A stretch of DNA of 64,000 nucleotides from contig NZ_JASAOI010000010.1 of the NCBI RefSeq assembly GCF_029953285.1, positions 248,001 to 312,000 of the forward strand, read 5' to 3'. Of this stretch, positions 1 through 7,819 are shown one piece after another. This stretch comes from Yinghuangia seranimata (GTDB lineage Bacteria > Actinomycetota > Actinomycetes > Streptomycetales > Streptomycetaceae). Each line of letters starts with the position of its first letter. Position 1 is the first letter of the stretch. The notes below the pieces were generated by a model. It was given only the letters and a program-made list of their open reading frames with translations. It did not search any database and had not been told where the DNA came from. Made by a program: the position numbers and the translations under genes.

Positions 1-267
1 CGGGAACACCCGGTGCCCCTGCGGCACGAGCCCCATGCCCGCGCGGGAGATCCGCTCGGCGGACGCCCCGGTGATGTCGCGGCCGAGGAACCTGATCCGG
101 CCGCGCCGCGGCCGCAGCAGCCCCGCGACGGTGTGCACGAGCGTGGTCTTGCCCATGCCGTTGCGGCCCAGGACGCCGAGGACCTCGCCCTCGGCGACGG
201 TCAGCGAGACGCCTTGCAGGATGTGGCTCGCGCCGTAGTAGGTGTGCACCGCGTCGAGTTCAAGCAC
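1..267 (-). CDS. livF: Branched-chain amino acid type ABC transporter ATP-binding protein LivF (5' part, truncated by window edge)
   Basis: Second ATPase of a Liv-type (HAAT) ABC importer; it would hydrolyse ATP on the cytoplasmic face to drive uptake through LivH/LivM. The visible 89 codons contain a Walker A motif GRNGMGKT at about residues 34-41 and the Q-loop region GLVPQGHRVFP at the window edge, so the signature and Walker B motifs lie outside. The GTG start overlaps the livG stop by 8 bp, which fixes the start and indicates translational coupling. It is the last visible gene of livJHMGF. Family membership is clear; the transported substrate is not shown by the sequence. Confidence 0.9.
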   Translation of the reverse strand, partial: MLELDAVHTYYGASHILQGVSLTVAEGEVLGVLGRNGMGKTTLVHTVAGLLRPRRGRIRFLGRDITGASAERISRAGMGLVPQGHRVFP

Positions 268-1036
268 TGGTCGCCTCCCCCAGGTAGGCCTCCAGGACCC
301 GTTTGTCGGTGGACACTTCGTCGGGTGTGCCGTCCGCGATGATGCGCCCGGCCTGCAGCACGCTGACCCGGTCGGCCAGCGCGAACGCCACCTCCATGTC
401 GTGTTCGATCAGGACGACGGTGACCGTCCTGGGCAGGTCGGCGACCAGCCCGGTCAGCCGCCGCGCGTCGGCCGGGGACAGTCCGGCGGTCGGCTCGTCG
501 AGCAGCAGTACCTCCGGGTCGCCGCACATCGCGAGCGCGATCTCCAGCACCCGCTGCTGCCCGTACGCGAGTTCGCGCACCGGGCGGTCGGCGGACCCGT
601 CCAGGTCCCAGCGGGCCAGGACGTCCAGGGCCCGTTCCGCCAGCCCGTCGACGGCGCCCAGACGTCGCCAGAACACCCAGGCCGCCTTGGACCGCGCGGC
701 CAGGGTCAGCTCGACGTTCTGCCGCACCGTCAGCTCGGCGAGCAGGTTGGTGAGTTGGAACGTGCGGGCGAGCCCGAGGCGGGAGCGCCGGTGCGCGGGC
801 AGCCGGGTCACGTCGTGCCCGAGCAGGCTGACCCGGCCCTCGGTGGGCCGCAGTTGGCCGCCGAGGAGGTTGAACAGCGTGGACTTCCCGGCCCCGTTGG
901 GGCCGATCAGCGCACGGCGCTCGCCGACCGGGACGCCGAGCGTGACGTCGTCGGTCGCCTTGAACGCGCCGAACCGGACGGTGAGGGACGTGGCCGCGAT
1001 GGCGTACTCAGGGGTCGTGGTCGTCGTCGTGGTCAT
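260..1036 (-). CDS. livG: Branched-chain amino acid type ABC transporter ATP-binding protein LivG
   Basis: First ATPase of the Liv-type importer, 258 residues, the normal size for LivG. Visible motifs are Walker A GPNGAGKST (about 45-53), the signature region LAYGQQRVLEIA, and Walker B LLLDEPTAGLSP. The C-terminus ends EAYLGEA, the usual LivG tail. The ATG overlaps the livM stop as ATGA, and the gene's end overlaps the livF start, so all ATPase and permease genes are translationally coupled. A run of seven Thr codons directly follows the initiator Met, a small oddity without obvious function. Confidence 0.95.
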   Translation of the reverse strand: MTTTTTTTPEYAIAATSLTVRFGAFKATDDVTLGVPVGERRALIGPNGAGKSTLFNLLGGQLRPTEGRVSLLGHDVTRLPAHRRSRLGLARTFQLTNLLAELTVRQNVELTLAARSKAAWVFWRRLGAVDGLAERALDVLARWDLDGSADRPVRELAYGQQRVLEIALAMCGDPEVLLLDEPTAGLSPADARRLTGLVADLPRTVTVVLIEHDMEVAFALADRVSVLQAGRIIADGTPDEVSTDKRVLEAYLGEATSA

Positions 1037-2079
1037 GTCCTCGCCTCCGCCGAAGTTCCGGATCCGGCACCGGATTTGGTGCGGGCGAGCCGCAGCAGCG
1101 ACGCGGCGCGGCCGAGGACCCCGTCGGCGAGGAACAGCGCCGTGACGACGTACACGACGCCCAGCACCGTCATCCAGCGGTCGGTGTAGGTGCTCACCCA
1201 CACCTCGAGGCCGGTGACCGCGACCGCGCCCAGGAAGGGGCCGAAGAAGTGCCGGGCGCCGCCGAGGATCGCGTAGACCAGCACGTCGGCGCTGATCTGC
1301 CACGACATCGACGCCGTCGACACCGAGCCCTGCAGGTACACCTCCAGCACCCCGGCGACCGCCGAGAAAGCGCCGGAGACCGCGAACGCCACCGTGCGCA
1401 GCGCACCCGGCCGGTAGCCGGCCGCGCTCATCCGCGACTCGCTCTCGCGGGTGCCGACGACGGACATGCCCAGCGGCGAGCGCTGGTACATCCACAGCAG
1501 CGCCACGCAGAGCACGACGACGACCAGCGTCAGCCGGTAGTAGCCGTCGCCCTCCCGGACGGCGGCGGGCAGCCCGTCCCGGGGGATGTTCGGGATGCCG
1601 TTGTCGCCGCCCGTCCACTCGGTCTGGTAGAACGCCAGCCCGAACAGCGCCTGGGCGAGCGCCAGGGTGAGCAGCAGCAGGTAGATGCCGCGCACCCGCA
1701 GGCACGCCAGCCCGAACACGGCGCCGGCCAGCGCGCCCGCGGCGAGCGCGGCCGCCAGCACCGTGCCCGGCGACCAGTCCCAGCGGGTGACACCGATACC
1801 GACGGCGTAGCCGCCGATGCCGAAGAACGCGGCGTGGCCCAGCGAGGACATGCCGCCGAACCCGAACACCGCGTTGAACGCGGTGGCCAGCAGCCCGAGC
1901 AGCAGCATGCGGGTGGCGACGAACGTGTAGAAGGAGTCGGTCGCCGCGGGCACGAACATCAGCAGCGCCACCGCGACCAGGACGCCGGCGCCGGGGGCCC
2001 AGCGCCGCGGCGCGGATCTCCCGGGCGCGGCCGCGGCGGCGGGCCGCGTGTCGGGCTTCGTCGAGGTCGGCGTGGTCAT
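1033..2079 (-). CDS. livM: Branched-chain amino acid type ABC transporter permease LivM
   Basis: Inner-membrane permease of the Liv-type importer, 348 residues. After a short Ala/Pro/Arg-rich cytoplasmic N-terminus it shows a series of hydrophobic segments and the LivM-type stretch FGFGGMSSLGHAAFFGIGGY. It pairs with LivH to form the pore. The start is fixed by an ATGA overlap with the livH stop, and its own stop overlaps livG. The longer in-frame extension upstream lies inside livH and is rejected. The neighbouring nicotinate genes suggest the complex might import a pyridine or an aromatic/dicarboxylic acid rather than leucine, but that is inference from position only. Confidence 0.93.
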   Translation of the reverse strand: MTTPTSTKPDTRPAAAAAPGRSAPRRWAPGAGVLVAVALLMFVPAATDSFYTFVATRMLLLGLLATAFNAVFGFGGMSSLGHAAFFGIGGYAVGIGVTRWDWSPGTVLAAALAAGALAGAVFGLACLRVRGIYLLLLTLALAQALFGLAFYQTEWTGGDNGIPNIPRDGLPAAVREGDGYYRLTLVVVVLCVALLWMYQRSPLGMSVVGTRESESRMSAAGYRPGALRTVAFAVSGAFSAVAGVLEVYLQGSVSTASMSWQISADVLVYAILGGARHFFGPFLGAVAVTGLEVWVSTYTDRWMTVLGVVYVVTALFLADGVLGRAASLLRLARTKSGAGSGTSAEART

Positions 2080-2939
2080 CGGGTGACCGCCTTCCCGAAC
2101 AGCCCGCGCGGGCGCACCGCGAGGAGGGCCGCGACCGACGCGTACAGCGTGAACAGCGCCCACTCGGGGAACCACACCTTGCCGTACTGGTCGATCAGCC
2201 CGACGGCGAACGCCGCGAGCAGCGCGCCGCCGATCGAGCCGAGGCCGCCGACGACCACGACGATGAGCGCGAGCAGCAGCATGTCGAACCCGCTGTCCGG
2301 GGACAGCGACGTGAACGCCCCGCCCCACACTCCCGCGAACGCGGCGAGCCCGGTGCCGAAACCGAACACCAGCAGGAAGATCAGCGGGACGCGGATGCCG
2401 ACCGCGCGGGCGATCTCCTCGTCGTCGACGGCCGCCCGGACCTTCGCGCCGGTCGGCGTGAACCGCAGCAGCGCGCCGGCGAACACGGCGACCGCGATCG
2501 CGACGCCGATCATCACGAGCCGGAACTTCGGGAACGTCCAGTCTCCGATGGTGACCGGCCCCTCCAGGCCCGGCGGGGTCTGCGGCGCGACCGGGTCGCC
2601 GCCGTAGTTCGCGAGGATCTGGTCGCCGATGATGTAGGCGATCCCCAACGTGAGGACGATCTGCGGCAGTTCGCGGCCCGCGACGTAGTGCAGGAACGCG
2701 CGCTGCACCACGGTCCCCATGGCGGCCGCGGCGAGCACGGCGAGAGCCAGCGCGATCCAGTAGTCGGTGCCGTCCGACGCCAGGTCGTACGCGAGGTAGC
2801 CGCCGAGCAGGTAGAACGCGCCGTGCGCGAGGTTGACGGTGCGCAGCAGGCCGAACGTGATCGTCAGGCCGCTCGCGACGAGGAACAGCAGTGACCCGTA
2901 GGCCAGTCCGTTGACGGTGTGGGTGAGCCAGGTCAGCAT
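2076..2939 (-). CDS. livH: Branched-chain amino acid type ABC transporter permease LivH
   Basis: Second permease of the Liv importer, 287 residues, typical LivH length. The N-terminus MLTWLTHTVNGLAYGSLLFL and the following GLTITFGLLRTVNLAHGAFY segment are characteristic of LivH proteins. Several further hydrophobic helices follow. I chose the ATG at 2939 because homologues begin just before this first membrane segment; a longer frame reaching 3086 overlaps the end of livJ and has no support. The 40-bp gap after livJ and the ATGA overlap with livM place it inside one operon. Confidence 0.93.
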   Translation of the reverse strand: MLTWLTHTVNGLAYGSLLFLVASGLTITFGLLRTVNLAHGAFYLLGGYLAYDLASDGTDYWIALALAVLAAAAMGTVVQRAFLHYVAGRELPQIVLTLGIAYIIGDQILANYGGDPVAPQTPPGLEGPVTIGDWTFPKFRLVMIGVAIAVAVFAGALLRFTPTGAKVRAAVDDEEIARAVGIRVPLIFLLVFGFGTGLAAFAGVWGGAFTSLSPDSGFDMLLLALIVVVVGGLGSIGGALLAAFAVGLIDQYGKVWFPEWALFTLYASVAALLAVRPRGLFGKAVTR

Positions 2940-2979
2940 CCGGCCTCCTCCGGGGCGGCGTGCGCCGGGTGGCGGTCGG

Positions 2980-4254
2980 TCACTTCGCCCACGAGCCCTT
3001 GAGCTTGTCGTAGCCCGGGAAGGCGAGGTACGCCTGCGGGTCGTAGGTGAAGAACTGGGTGACGTTCGGGACCGTGCTGACAACACTGTTCACACGCTTG
3101 CCGTCCTTGGACTCGACCTTGCGCATGTACACCGGGTAGATCGCCTGCCCGTACGCGTCGAACAAGACCGGTCCGCGCGGCGCGTCGATCTTCACCTTGG
3201 CGAGCGCGGCACGGATCTTGGCGGGCGTCGGGTCCGCGTCGATCTGCGCGAGCGCGGCCTCGAGCGCCATGCCGGCCGCCCAGCCCTCCTCGGCGTACTG
3301 GTTCGCGCTCTTGCCGCCGTTGGCGTCGGAGAACGCCTTCACCAGCTCCTTGTTCGCCGGCGAGTCGATCTGCGGCGTGTAGTGCAGCGACGAGACGACG
3401 CCCTCGGCGCTCGCCCCCTCGGTCGGCAGGATCGTCTCGTCGACGGTCGAACCGTGCGCGATCACCGGCACCTTCACGCCGAAGTCGCGGTACGCCTTCA
3501 GCAGCCGCACCCCGTCCTGGCCGGGCGCGACCGCGAACACGACGTCGGCGTCCTTGTCGACCTGGTTGACGTACGGGCCCCAGTCCTGCGTGCCGAGCGG
3601 AGCGTAGATCTCCTTGGTGACCGTGCAGCCCGCGTCCTTGAAGGTGCGCGCGAAGCCGCCCGCCGCCTCCCAGCCGAACGAGTAGTCCAGGCCCAGGATG
3701 ACGGCCTTCTTGTAGCCGAGGTCCTTGCACGCGTAGGGGCCGAGCGGCATCGAGTCCTGCGAGCTGGTGTAGCTCAGCCGGAAGGTGTTGCCGTTCTGCT
3801 TGCGGGTCAGGCCGTCCGCGCCGGCGACGGTGACCAGCAGCGGCACGTCCGCCTGCTCCAGGTACGGCGCGACGGCGTACGCGATCGCGGAGTTGACCAG
3901 GCCGACGACGACCTGCGCCTTGTCCTGCTCGACGAGCTGGCGGGCCTTGGTGGTGCCCTGCGCGGCGTCGGTGCCCTCGTCGGCCTTGGAGGTCTTGACG
4001 CCGTAGCCGGACAGCACGCCGCCCTTCGACTTGAGGTACAGCTCGAACCCGGCGTTGACGTCGGTGCCGAGCGCGGCGAACGGGCCGGTGACGGGGTTGA
4101 GCAGGCCGACGGTGACGGTGCCCTTGGCGCCGTTGCCGGCGGCGTTCTGCTGCGGGCCGCCGCCCTTTCCGGACGCGGGGTCCTTGCCGCCGCACGCGGC
4201 GAGGACGAGGACGGCCGCCGACGCGACGGCGGCCAGACGCAGGCTGGTTCTCAT
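2980..4254 (-). CDS. livJ: Branched-chain amino acid type ABC transporter substrate-binding lipoprotein LivJ
   Basis: Extracytoplasmic ligand-binding lipoprotein, 424 residues. The N-terminus has a positively charged start, a hydrophobic stretch and a lipobox LAAC followed by GGKDPA, so it should be lipidated and membrane-tethered. The mature part has the periplasmic-binding-protein type 1 pattern starting TVTVGLLNPVTGPFAALG, as in LivJ/amide-binding proteins. An AGGAGA ribosome-binding site precedes the ATG. It is the first gene of the transporter and directly follows a strong hairpin downstream of the nic-like genes. The ligand cannot be read from the sequence. Confidence 0.93.
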   Translation of the reverse strand: MRTSLRLAAVASAAVLVLAACGGKDPASGKGGGPQQNAAGNGAKGTVTVGLLNPVTGPFAALGTDVNAGFELYLKSKGGVLSGYGVKTSKADEGTDAAQGTTKARQLVEQDKAQVVVGLVNSAIAYAVAPYLEQADVPLLVTVAGADGLTRKQNGNTFRLSYTSSQDSMPLGPYACKDLGYKKAVILGLDYSFGWEAAGGFARTFKDAGCTVTKEIYAPLGTQDWGPYVNQVDKDADVVFAVAPGQDGVRLLKAYRDFGVKVPVIAHGSTVDETILPTEGASAEGVVSSLHYTPQIDSPANKELVKAFSDANGGKSANQYAEEGWAAGMALEAALAQIDADPTPAKIRAALAKVKIDAPRGPVLFDAYGQAIYPVYMRKVESKDGKRVNSVVSTVPNVTQFFTYDPQAYLAFPGYDKLKGSWAK

Positions 4255-4327
4255 GGCAGGTCTCCTGACAGGGGGAGGAAAAAACTGCGTTTCGGGGTCT
4301 TTGTCCGCTGCACGAGGGTGTGCGGTA

Positions 4328-4362
4328 CCCGGGGACGGCGCGGCCGGTGCGCCGTCCCCGGG
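4328..4362 (-). terminator. Strong hairpin between the maleate isomerase gene and livJ
   Basis: Perfect 14-bp inverted repeat: arms at 4328-4341 and 4349-4362 with a 7-nt loop. It lies about 130 nt past the maleate isomerase stop and about 75 nt before the livJ start. There is no U tract on either side, as is common for actinomycete terminators. It probably ends or attenuates the nic-like transcript and so sets transporter expression relative to the enzymes. Confidence 0.6.
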
Positions 4363-4494
4363 CGGATCGCGGGGTCTGGAACGGAGGAGAAGCGGAGGAA
4401 CGGGGTGGGTAGGGCGGGGACGGGAGGGGACGGAGGTCGGGTCGGGGCCGGGCCCGCGCACTGCGGGTCACCCGGCGGGGTCAGCCGGCCGGGG

Positions 4495-5250
4495 TCAGCC
4501 GGCGAGCAGCGCGCCCGCGTCCGGGACGACCGGCGGCAGGCCGAGCGACTGCAGCACGCGGTACGCCGTCGCCGTGGCCGCCGACAGCACCGGCAGCCCC
4601 GACTCCCGCTCCACGCGCGGGATCGCGGCGAGCGACGGCATCTGCACGCACGCCGACAGCACGATCGCGTCGGCCCGCGACACGTCCAGGCGCCGCCAGT
4701 GCTCGGTCAGGTCCTCGGGGTCCAGGCGCGCGACGGCGAGGTTGTCGGGCACTTCGAGGCTCAGCGCGTCCACGACCTCGACGCCCGCGTCCTCCAGGTA
4801 CGCGACGACCTTCTCGGTGAGCGGCTTCATGTAGGGGGTGACGATCGCGACGCGGCGGGCGCCGAGCGCGTTCACACCGTCGATCAGCGCGCCCGCGCTG
4901 GACACGACCGGCGCGTCGTGGCCCTCGGCCTGCAGCGCGGCGGTGATCTCGGCCTCGGCCGTGCAGTGGAAGCCGGGGCCCTGCGCCATGATCGCGACCA
5001 GGCACGCGGTGGCGACCACCGCCGGGCGCGCGTCGGCGAGTTCGGCCGCCGCGCGGGAGGTCTGCGCGTTCATCCGCGCCAGTTCCTCCGGCGTGACGTG
5101 CTTCATGCGCATGCGGCTGCTGTGGAAGACGAACCGGTCGCCGGTGCCGTCCGGGTCGGCGAGCTCGCGCGCCCGCAGCATGCGCGGGAGCTCGGTCTCC
5201 ATGGTCAGGTTCGAGCTGGGGACGATCAGGCCGATGTGGTGCTCGGTCAC
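4495..5250 (-). CDS. maiA: Maleate cis-trans isomerase (MaiA/NicE-like, Asp/Glu racemase superfamily)
   Basis: Predicted to convert maleate to fumarate, the last step of the maleamate branch of nicotinate breakdown. At 251 residues it matches the family length. The N-terminal motif PSSN (11-14) and two cysteines in the expected places, TAC83LVA and SAC201VQM, match the paired catalytic cysteines of maleate isomerases and Asp/Glu racemases. The start is a GTG with GGAG about 8 nt upstream. It follows the MarR regulator after 70 bp. The related arylmalonate decarboxylase family is an alternative, but the neighbouring amidase, deformylase and dioxygenase genes make maleate isomerase the better call. 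Confidence 0.85.
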   Translation of the reverse strand: MTEHHIGLIVPSSNLTMETELPRMLRARELADPDGTGDRFVFHSSRMRMKHVTPEELARMNAQTSRAAAELADARPAVVATACLVAIMAQGPGFHCTAEAEITAALQAEGHDAPVVSSAGALIDGVNALGARRVAIVTPYMKPLTEKVVAYLEDAGVEVVDALSLEVPDNLAVARLDPEDLTEHWRRLDVSRADAIVLSACVQMPSLAAIPRVERESGLPVLSAATATAYRVLQSLGLPPVVPDAGALLAG

Positions 5251-5320
5251 GAAGTGCTCCGCGGGGTCGAGGGTGGGGCGGGAGCGCGCCGCCCGGCCCG
5301 GCCCGCCGCGGAGCGGCGGC

Positions 5321-5797
5321 CTACGAGCCTTCGGTGACGCTCTCCCAGTGCGCGGCCAGTTCGCCCAGCAGCTGCATCAGCCGGGCGCGTTCCGCCGCGT
5401 CGTACGGTGCGAGCAGGCGCTCGTCGAGCGCGCGTGCCCGCGCGTTGGTGTTGTGGAGGGCCTTCTCGCCCTCCTCGGTCAGGAAAAGCAGCTTGCGGCG
5501 ACCGTCGCCGGCCGCGGTGCGGCGCACGATCAGGCCGCGGGTCTCCAGGCGCCGCGCCACGTCCGCCATCGTCGACGTGTCCAGCGCGACCGCCGACGCG
5601 AGCGAGCTCTGGTCGCGCCCGGGCTCGCTGTCCACGGCGGTCAGCACCGCGTACTGCGGGCCGGTCAGCACCGGGTCGACGGTACGGACCCAGGCCGCCA
5701 GGTAGGCCTGGTACAGGCGGCGTACCTGGTATCCGGGCGCGGCCGCCAGCGCGGCGGGAGGTCCGGGGACGGTACGGGCTGCGGTGTCGTCTGCCAT
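5321..5797 (-). CDS. MarR-family transcriptional regulator (NicR-like)
   Basis: A 158-residue winged-helix regulator. The family layout is visible: a helical N-terminus, the recognition region ALDTSTMADVARRLETRGLI, and the basic wing AGDGRRKLLFLTEEG. MarR proteins bind palindromes as dimers and are released by small aromatic ligands. NicR of Pseudomonas, a MarR protein, represses nicotinate genes in response to 6-hydroxynicotinate, so a similar role is inferred here. It sits between the deformylase and maleate isomerase genes. The 101-bp gap upstream contains a GC-rich inverted repeat (5814-5820 with 5833-5839) that might be a weak attenuator. Confidence 0.9.
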   Translation of the reverse strand: MADDTAARTVPGPPAALAAAPGYQVRRLYQAYLAAWVRTVDPVLTGPQYAVLTAVDSEPGRDQSSLASAVALDTSTMADVARRLETRGLIVRRTAAGDGRRKLLFLTEEGEKALHNTNARARALDERLLAPYDAAERARLMQLLGELAAHWESVTEGS

Positions 5798-5898
5798 ACG
5801 CCCATTTGAGCACGGGCCGCGGCCCCGCCGGGGCGGCCCCTCGCCGGGACTGCCGCGCGGACCGCGCCCGGCCCGGCCGGGCGGCGGCGGGCCGCCGG

Positions 5899-6792
5899 TC
5901 AGGGCAGCATCGCGGACAGCGCGGCACGGGTCGCGGCCAGCCCTGCGGGCGGGTTGTCCCAGAACACCATGTGTCCGGCGTCCGGGACCGCCTCGTACCG
6001 CGCGCCGGGATTGCCGCGCACCGCCTCGGCGGCACCGGCCTCGGTGACGACGAGGCTGTCCGCGCCGTACAGCAGCGCCGCCGGCGCGGGCACCTGCGGC
6101 CACAGCGCGAAGAAGTCCTCGGCCTCGAACCCTGCGTGCGTCTCCGCGACGGCGTCACCGCCGCAGCTGGCCAGCCAGCGCGCCCGCAGCGCCTGTTCGC
6201 GGTGCGGCCAGCGCGGCCAGGACCGCGCGACGGCCTCGGCGTCGGTGCCCTCGCGGGCCTCGGCGAGTTGCGCCATGAACACCTCCAGGGTGGTCGGATA
6301 CGGGGCCCGCCCGGGCCCGCTCATCGGCGGATCGACCAGCACGCACCCGGCGACCGGCACCACCCCGCGCACCGCGACGGCGGCGGCCACGCGCGCCCCC
6401 ATCGAGTGGCCGAGCAGCAGCGGCCGGTCCAGCCCGAGCGCGATCGCGACGGCCTCGGTGTCCGCGGCGTAGTCGTCGAGCGTGTACGACCCGCCCGACC
6501 CGGACAGCCCGCGTCCGCGCGTGTCGAGCACGATCGGCCGCACCAGGTCGACGAGCTCCCGCGCCACGAAGTCGAACGAGACGGCCGGACTGGTGATCCC
6601 GGGCACGACGAGCACGGGCGGCAACGCCCCGCCGTAGTCGAGGACGTGGAGAACGGGCCCACCGGGAACCCGCACCCACCGACTGACGGCGTCGAGCTCC
6701 GCAAGGTCCTCGAGCGCCTCGCCCGGCACCACCCGCTCCCCAGCGGGAACGACGCCGAGCGAGCCGCCGGCGGACAGACTGGTCACGGTCAT
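5899..6792 (-). CDS. nicD: Alpha/beta hydrolase, probable N-formylmaleamate deformylase (NicD-like)
   Basis: Predicted to hydrolyse N-formylmaleamate to maleamate and formate. The 297-residue protein has an alpha/beta-hydrolase nucleophile elbow GHSMG with Ser130, a late His274 in DAGHM, and the segment VDPPMSGPGRAPYP carrying Asp154. An acid in this central position, rather than near the C-terminus, is as I recall it for NicD. The N-terminus is about 30 residues longer than the Pseudomonas enzyme. The ATG overlaps the stop of a 72-codon frame as ATGA, which supports this start. Without the context it could be read as a generic esterase. Confidence 0.8.
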   Translation of the reverse strand: MTVTSLSAGGSLGVVPAGERVVPGEALEDLAELDAVSRWVRVPGGPVLHVLDYGGALPPVLVVPGITSPAVSFDFVARELVDLVRPIVLDTRGRGLSGSGGSYTLDDYAADTEAVAIALGLDRPLLLGHSMGARVAAAVAVRGVVPVAGCVLVDPPMSGPGRAPYPTTLEVFMAQLAEAREGTDAEAVARSWPRWPHREQALRARWLASCGGDAVAETHAGFEAEDFFALWPQVPAPAALLYGADSLVVTEAGAAEAVRGNPGARYEAVPDAGHMVFWDNPPAGLAATRAALSAMLP

Positions 6793-7007
6793 GAACGCCC
6801 TCCCGGACGTGAGACGGAGCACTGGACGGGGGCCACGGCGGCGCGGCCCGACGGCCTGCGCGCACAGCCGACATGTTGCGTACCGCCGACTCGCGGCCGA
6901 CCGCTCAGCCCGGCGGCCGACGCGGACCCGTGCGTGCACGAGTCCCGTCGCGCAGCGCCGCGTGTGCTCGGAAGTGGCCTCCCCTTCCGCGCGTTGACGT
7001 TGTTCAC
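6789..7007 (-). CDS. Possible 72-codon linker ORF bridging the amidase and deformylase genes
   Basis: This frame exactly fills the gap between nicF-like and nicD-like genes. Its GTG overlaps the upstream stop (GTGA) and its stop overlaps the nicD ATG (ATGA). An AGGAGG ribosome-binding site lies at the right distance, within the last codons of nicF. The predicted peptide is Arg/Gly/Ser-rich with no domain I recognise, and it uses codons that are rare here (AGG, CCA, CTT, ACA, GGA), so it may not encode a functional protein. Its likely role, if translated, is to carry ribosomes from nicF to nicD. A real but divergent small protein is the other option. Confidence 0.4.
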   Translation of the reverse strand: MNNVNARKGRPLPSTRGAARRDSCTHGSASAAGLSGRPRVGGTQHVGCARRPSGRAAVAPVQCSVSRPGGRS

Positions 7008-7819
7008 AGGCGTTCCTCCTGACCCGACTCGTCCCGCGCGGCGAGGCCGTCGAGGTAGGCCACGGCGTCGGCGAGGGTCACGACGTCGCCGTACTTGGCC
7101 TGGATGTCGAACAGGGCCGCGTCGTGCGGGGCTCGGGCGCGGTCGCCTACGCATTCCGCGGGGACCAGCACCGGGAACCCGGACTGCACGGCGTCGACGG
7201 CCGTCGCGCGTACGCAGCCGCTCGTCGTGGCGCCGCACACCAGCACCGTGTCGGTGCCCATGCCGGACAGCAGCGCGGCCAGGCCGGTGCCGAAGAACGC
7301 CGAGGCGCCCTTCTTCACCACCAGGTGGTCGGACTCCCGCATCGGCAGGCGCGGGTCGAGCGCGACCGCGTCGGAGCCCTCCCGCAGCGCGCGCATGCCC
7401 GGCGCCTTGTCGAGCCACACGACCGCGTGCCCGTCGGCCTCCGCCGGGGTGTAGGCGATCGCCGTGAACACCACGGGCGCCCCCGCGCGCCGGGCCGCCG
7501 CGAGCAGGTCGCCGGTCGCGGCGACCTCGTCGGTCAGGTCGGCGCCCGTCGGATAGCCGGGCTCGGTGAACCCCCGCGTCAGGTCGACGACGACCACCGC
7601 GGGCCGCGTCCCCCGTCGTACCTCCGCGCCGAACCCAGCTCGCAGGTAGGTCTGTTCGACGTCGGACCCGGCGTCCGCCCGGATCGACGCGGCCCGGGCC
7701 CCGTCCGGTCCCGGCGGCGGAACGACCCGCAGCCCGGCGCGTTCCTCGCCCGCGGCCTCGGTCGGGTGGGCTCCCGCACGTCGGAGGCGCGCCGCGCCGT
7801 CGTTGTCCCGGGCGTTCAC
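7004..7819 (-). CDS. nicF: Isochorismatase-like cysteine hydrolase, probable maleamate amidohydrolase (NicF-like)
   Basis: Predicted to hydrolyse maleamate to maleate and ammonia. The catalytic triad of cysteine hydrolases is visible: Asp79 in VVDLTRGFTEP, Lys169/170 in VVKKGASAFFGT and Cys202 in GATTSGCVRAT. The core of about 210 residues matches NicF, but an N-terminal extension of roughly 55 Arg/Ala-rich residues precedes it. The GTG start overlaps the CoxG stop as GTGA, which is why the longer form is chosen; an internal start nearer the core remains possible. Related N-carbamoylsarcosine amidases share the fold, and the gene neighbourhood decides the call. Confidence 0.82.
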   Translation of the reverse strand: MNARDNDGAARLRRAGAHPTEAAGEERAGLRVVPPPGPDGARAASIRADAGSDVEQTYLRAGFGAEVRRGTRPAVVVVDLTRGFTEPGYPTGADLTDEVAATGDLLAAARRAGAPVVFTAIAYTPAEADGHAVVWLDKAPGMRALREGSDAVALDPRLPMRESDHLVVKKGASAFFGTGLAALLSGMGTDTVLVCGATTSGCVRATAVDAVQSGFPVLVPAECVGDRARAPHDAALFDIQAKYGDVVTLADAVAYLDGLAARDESGQEERL

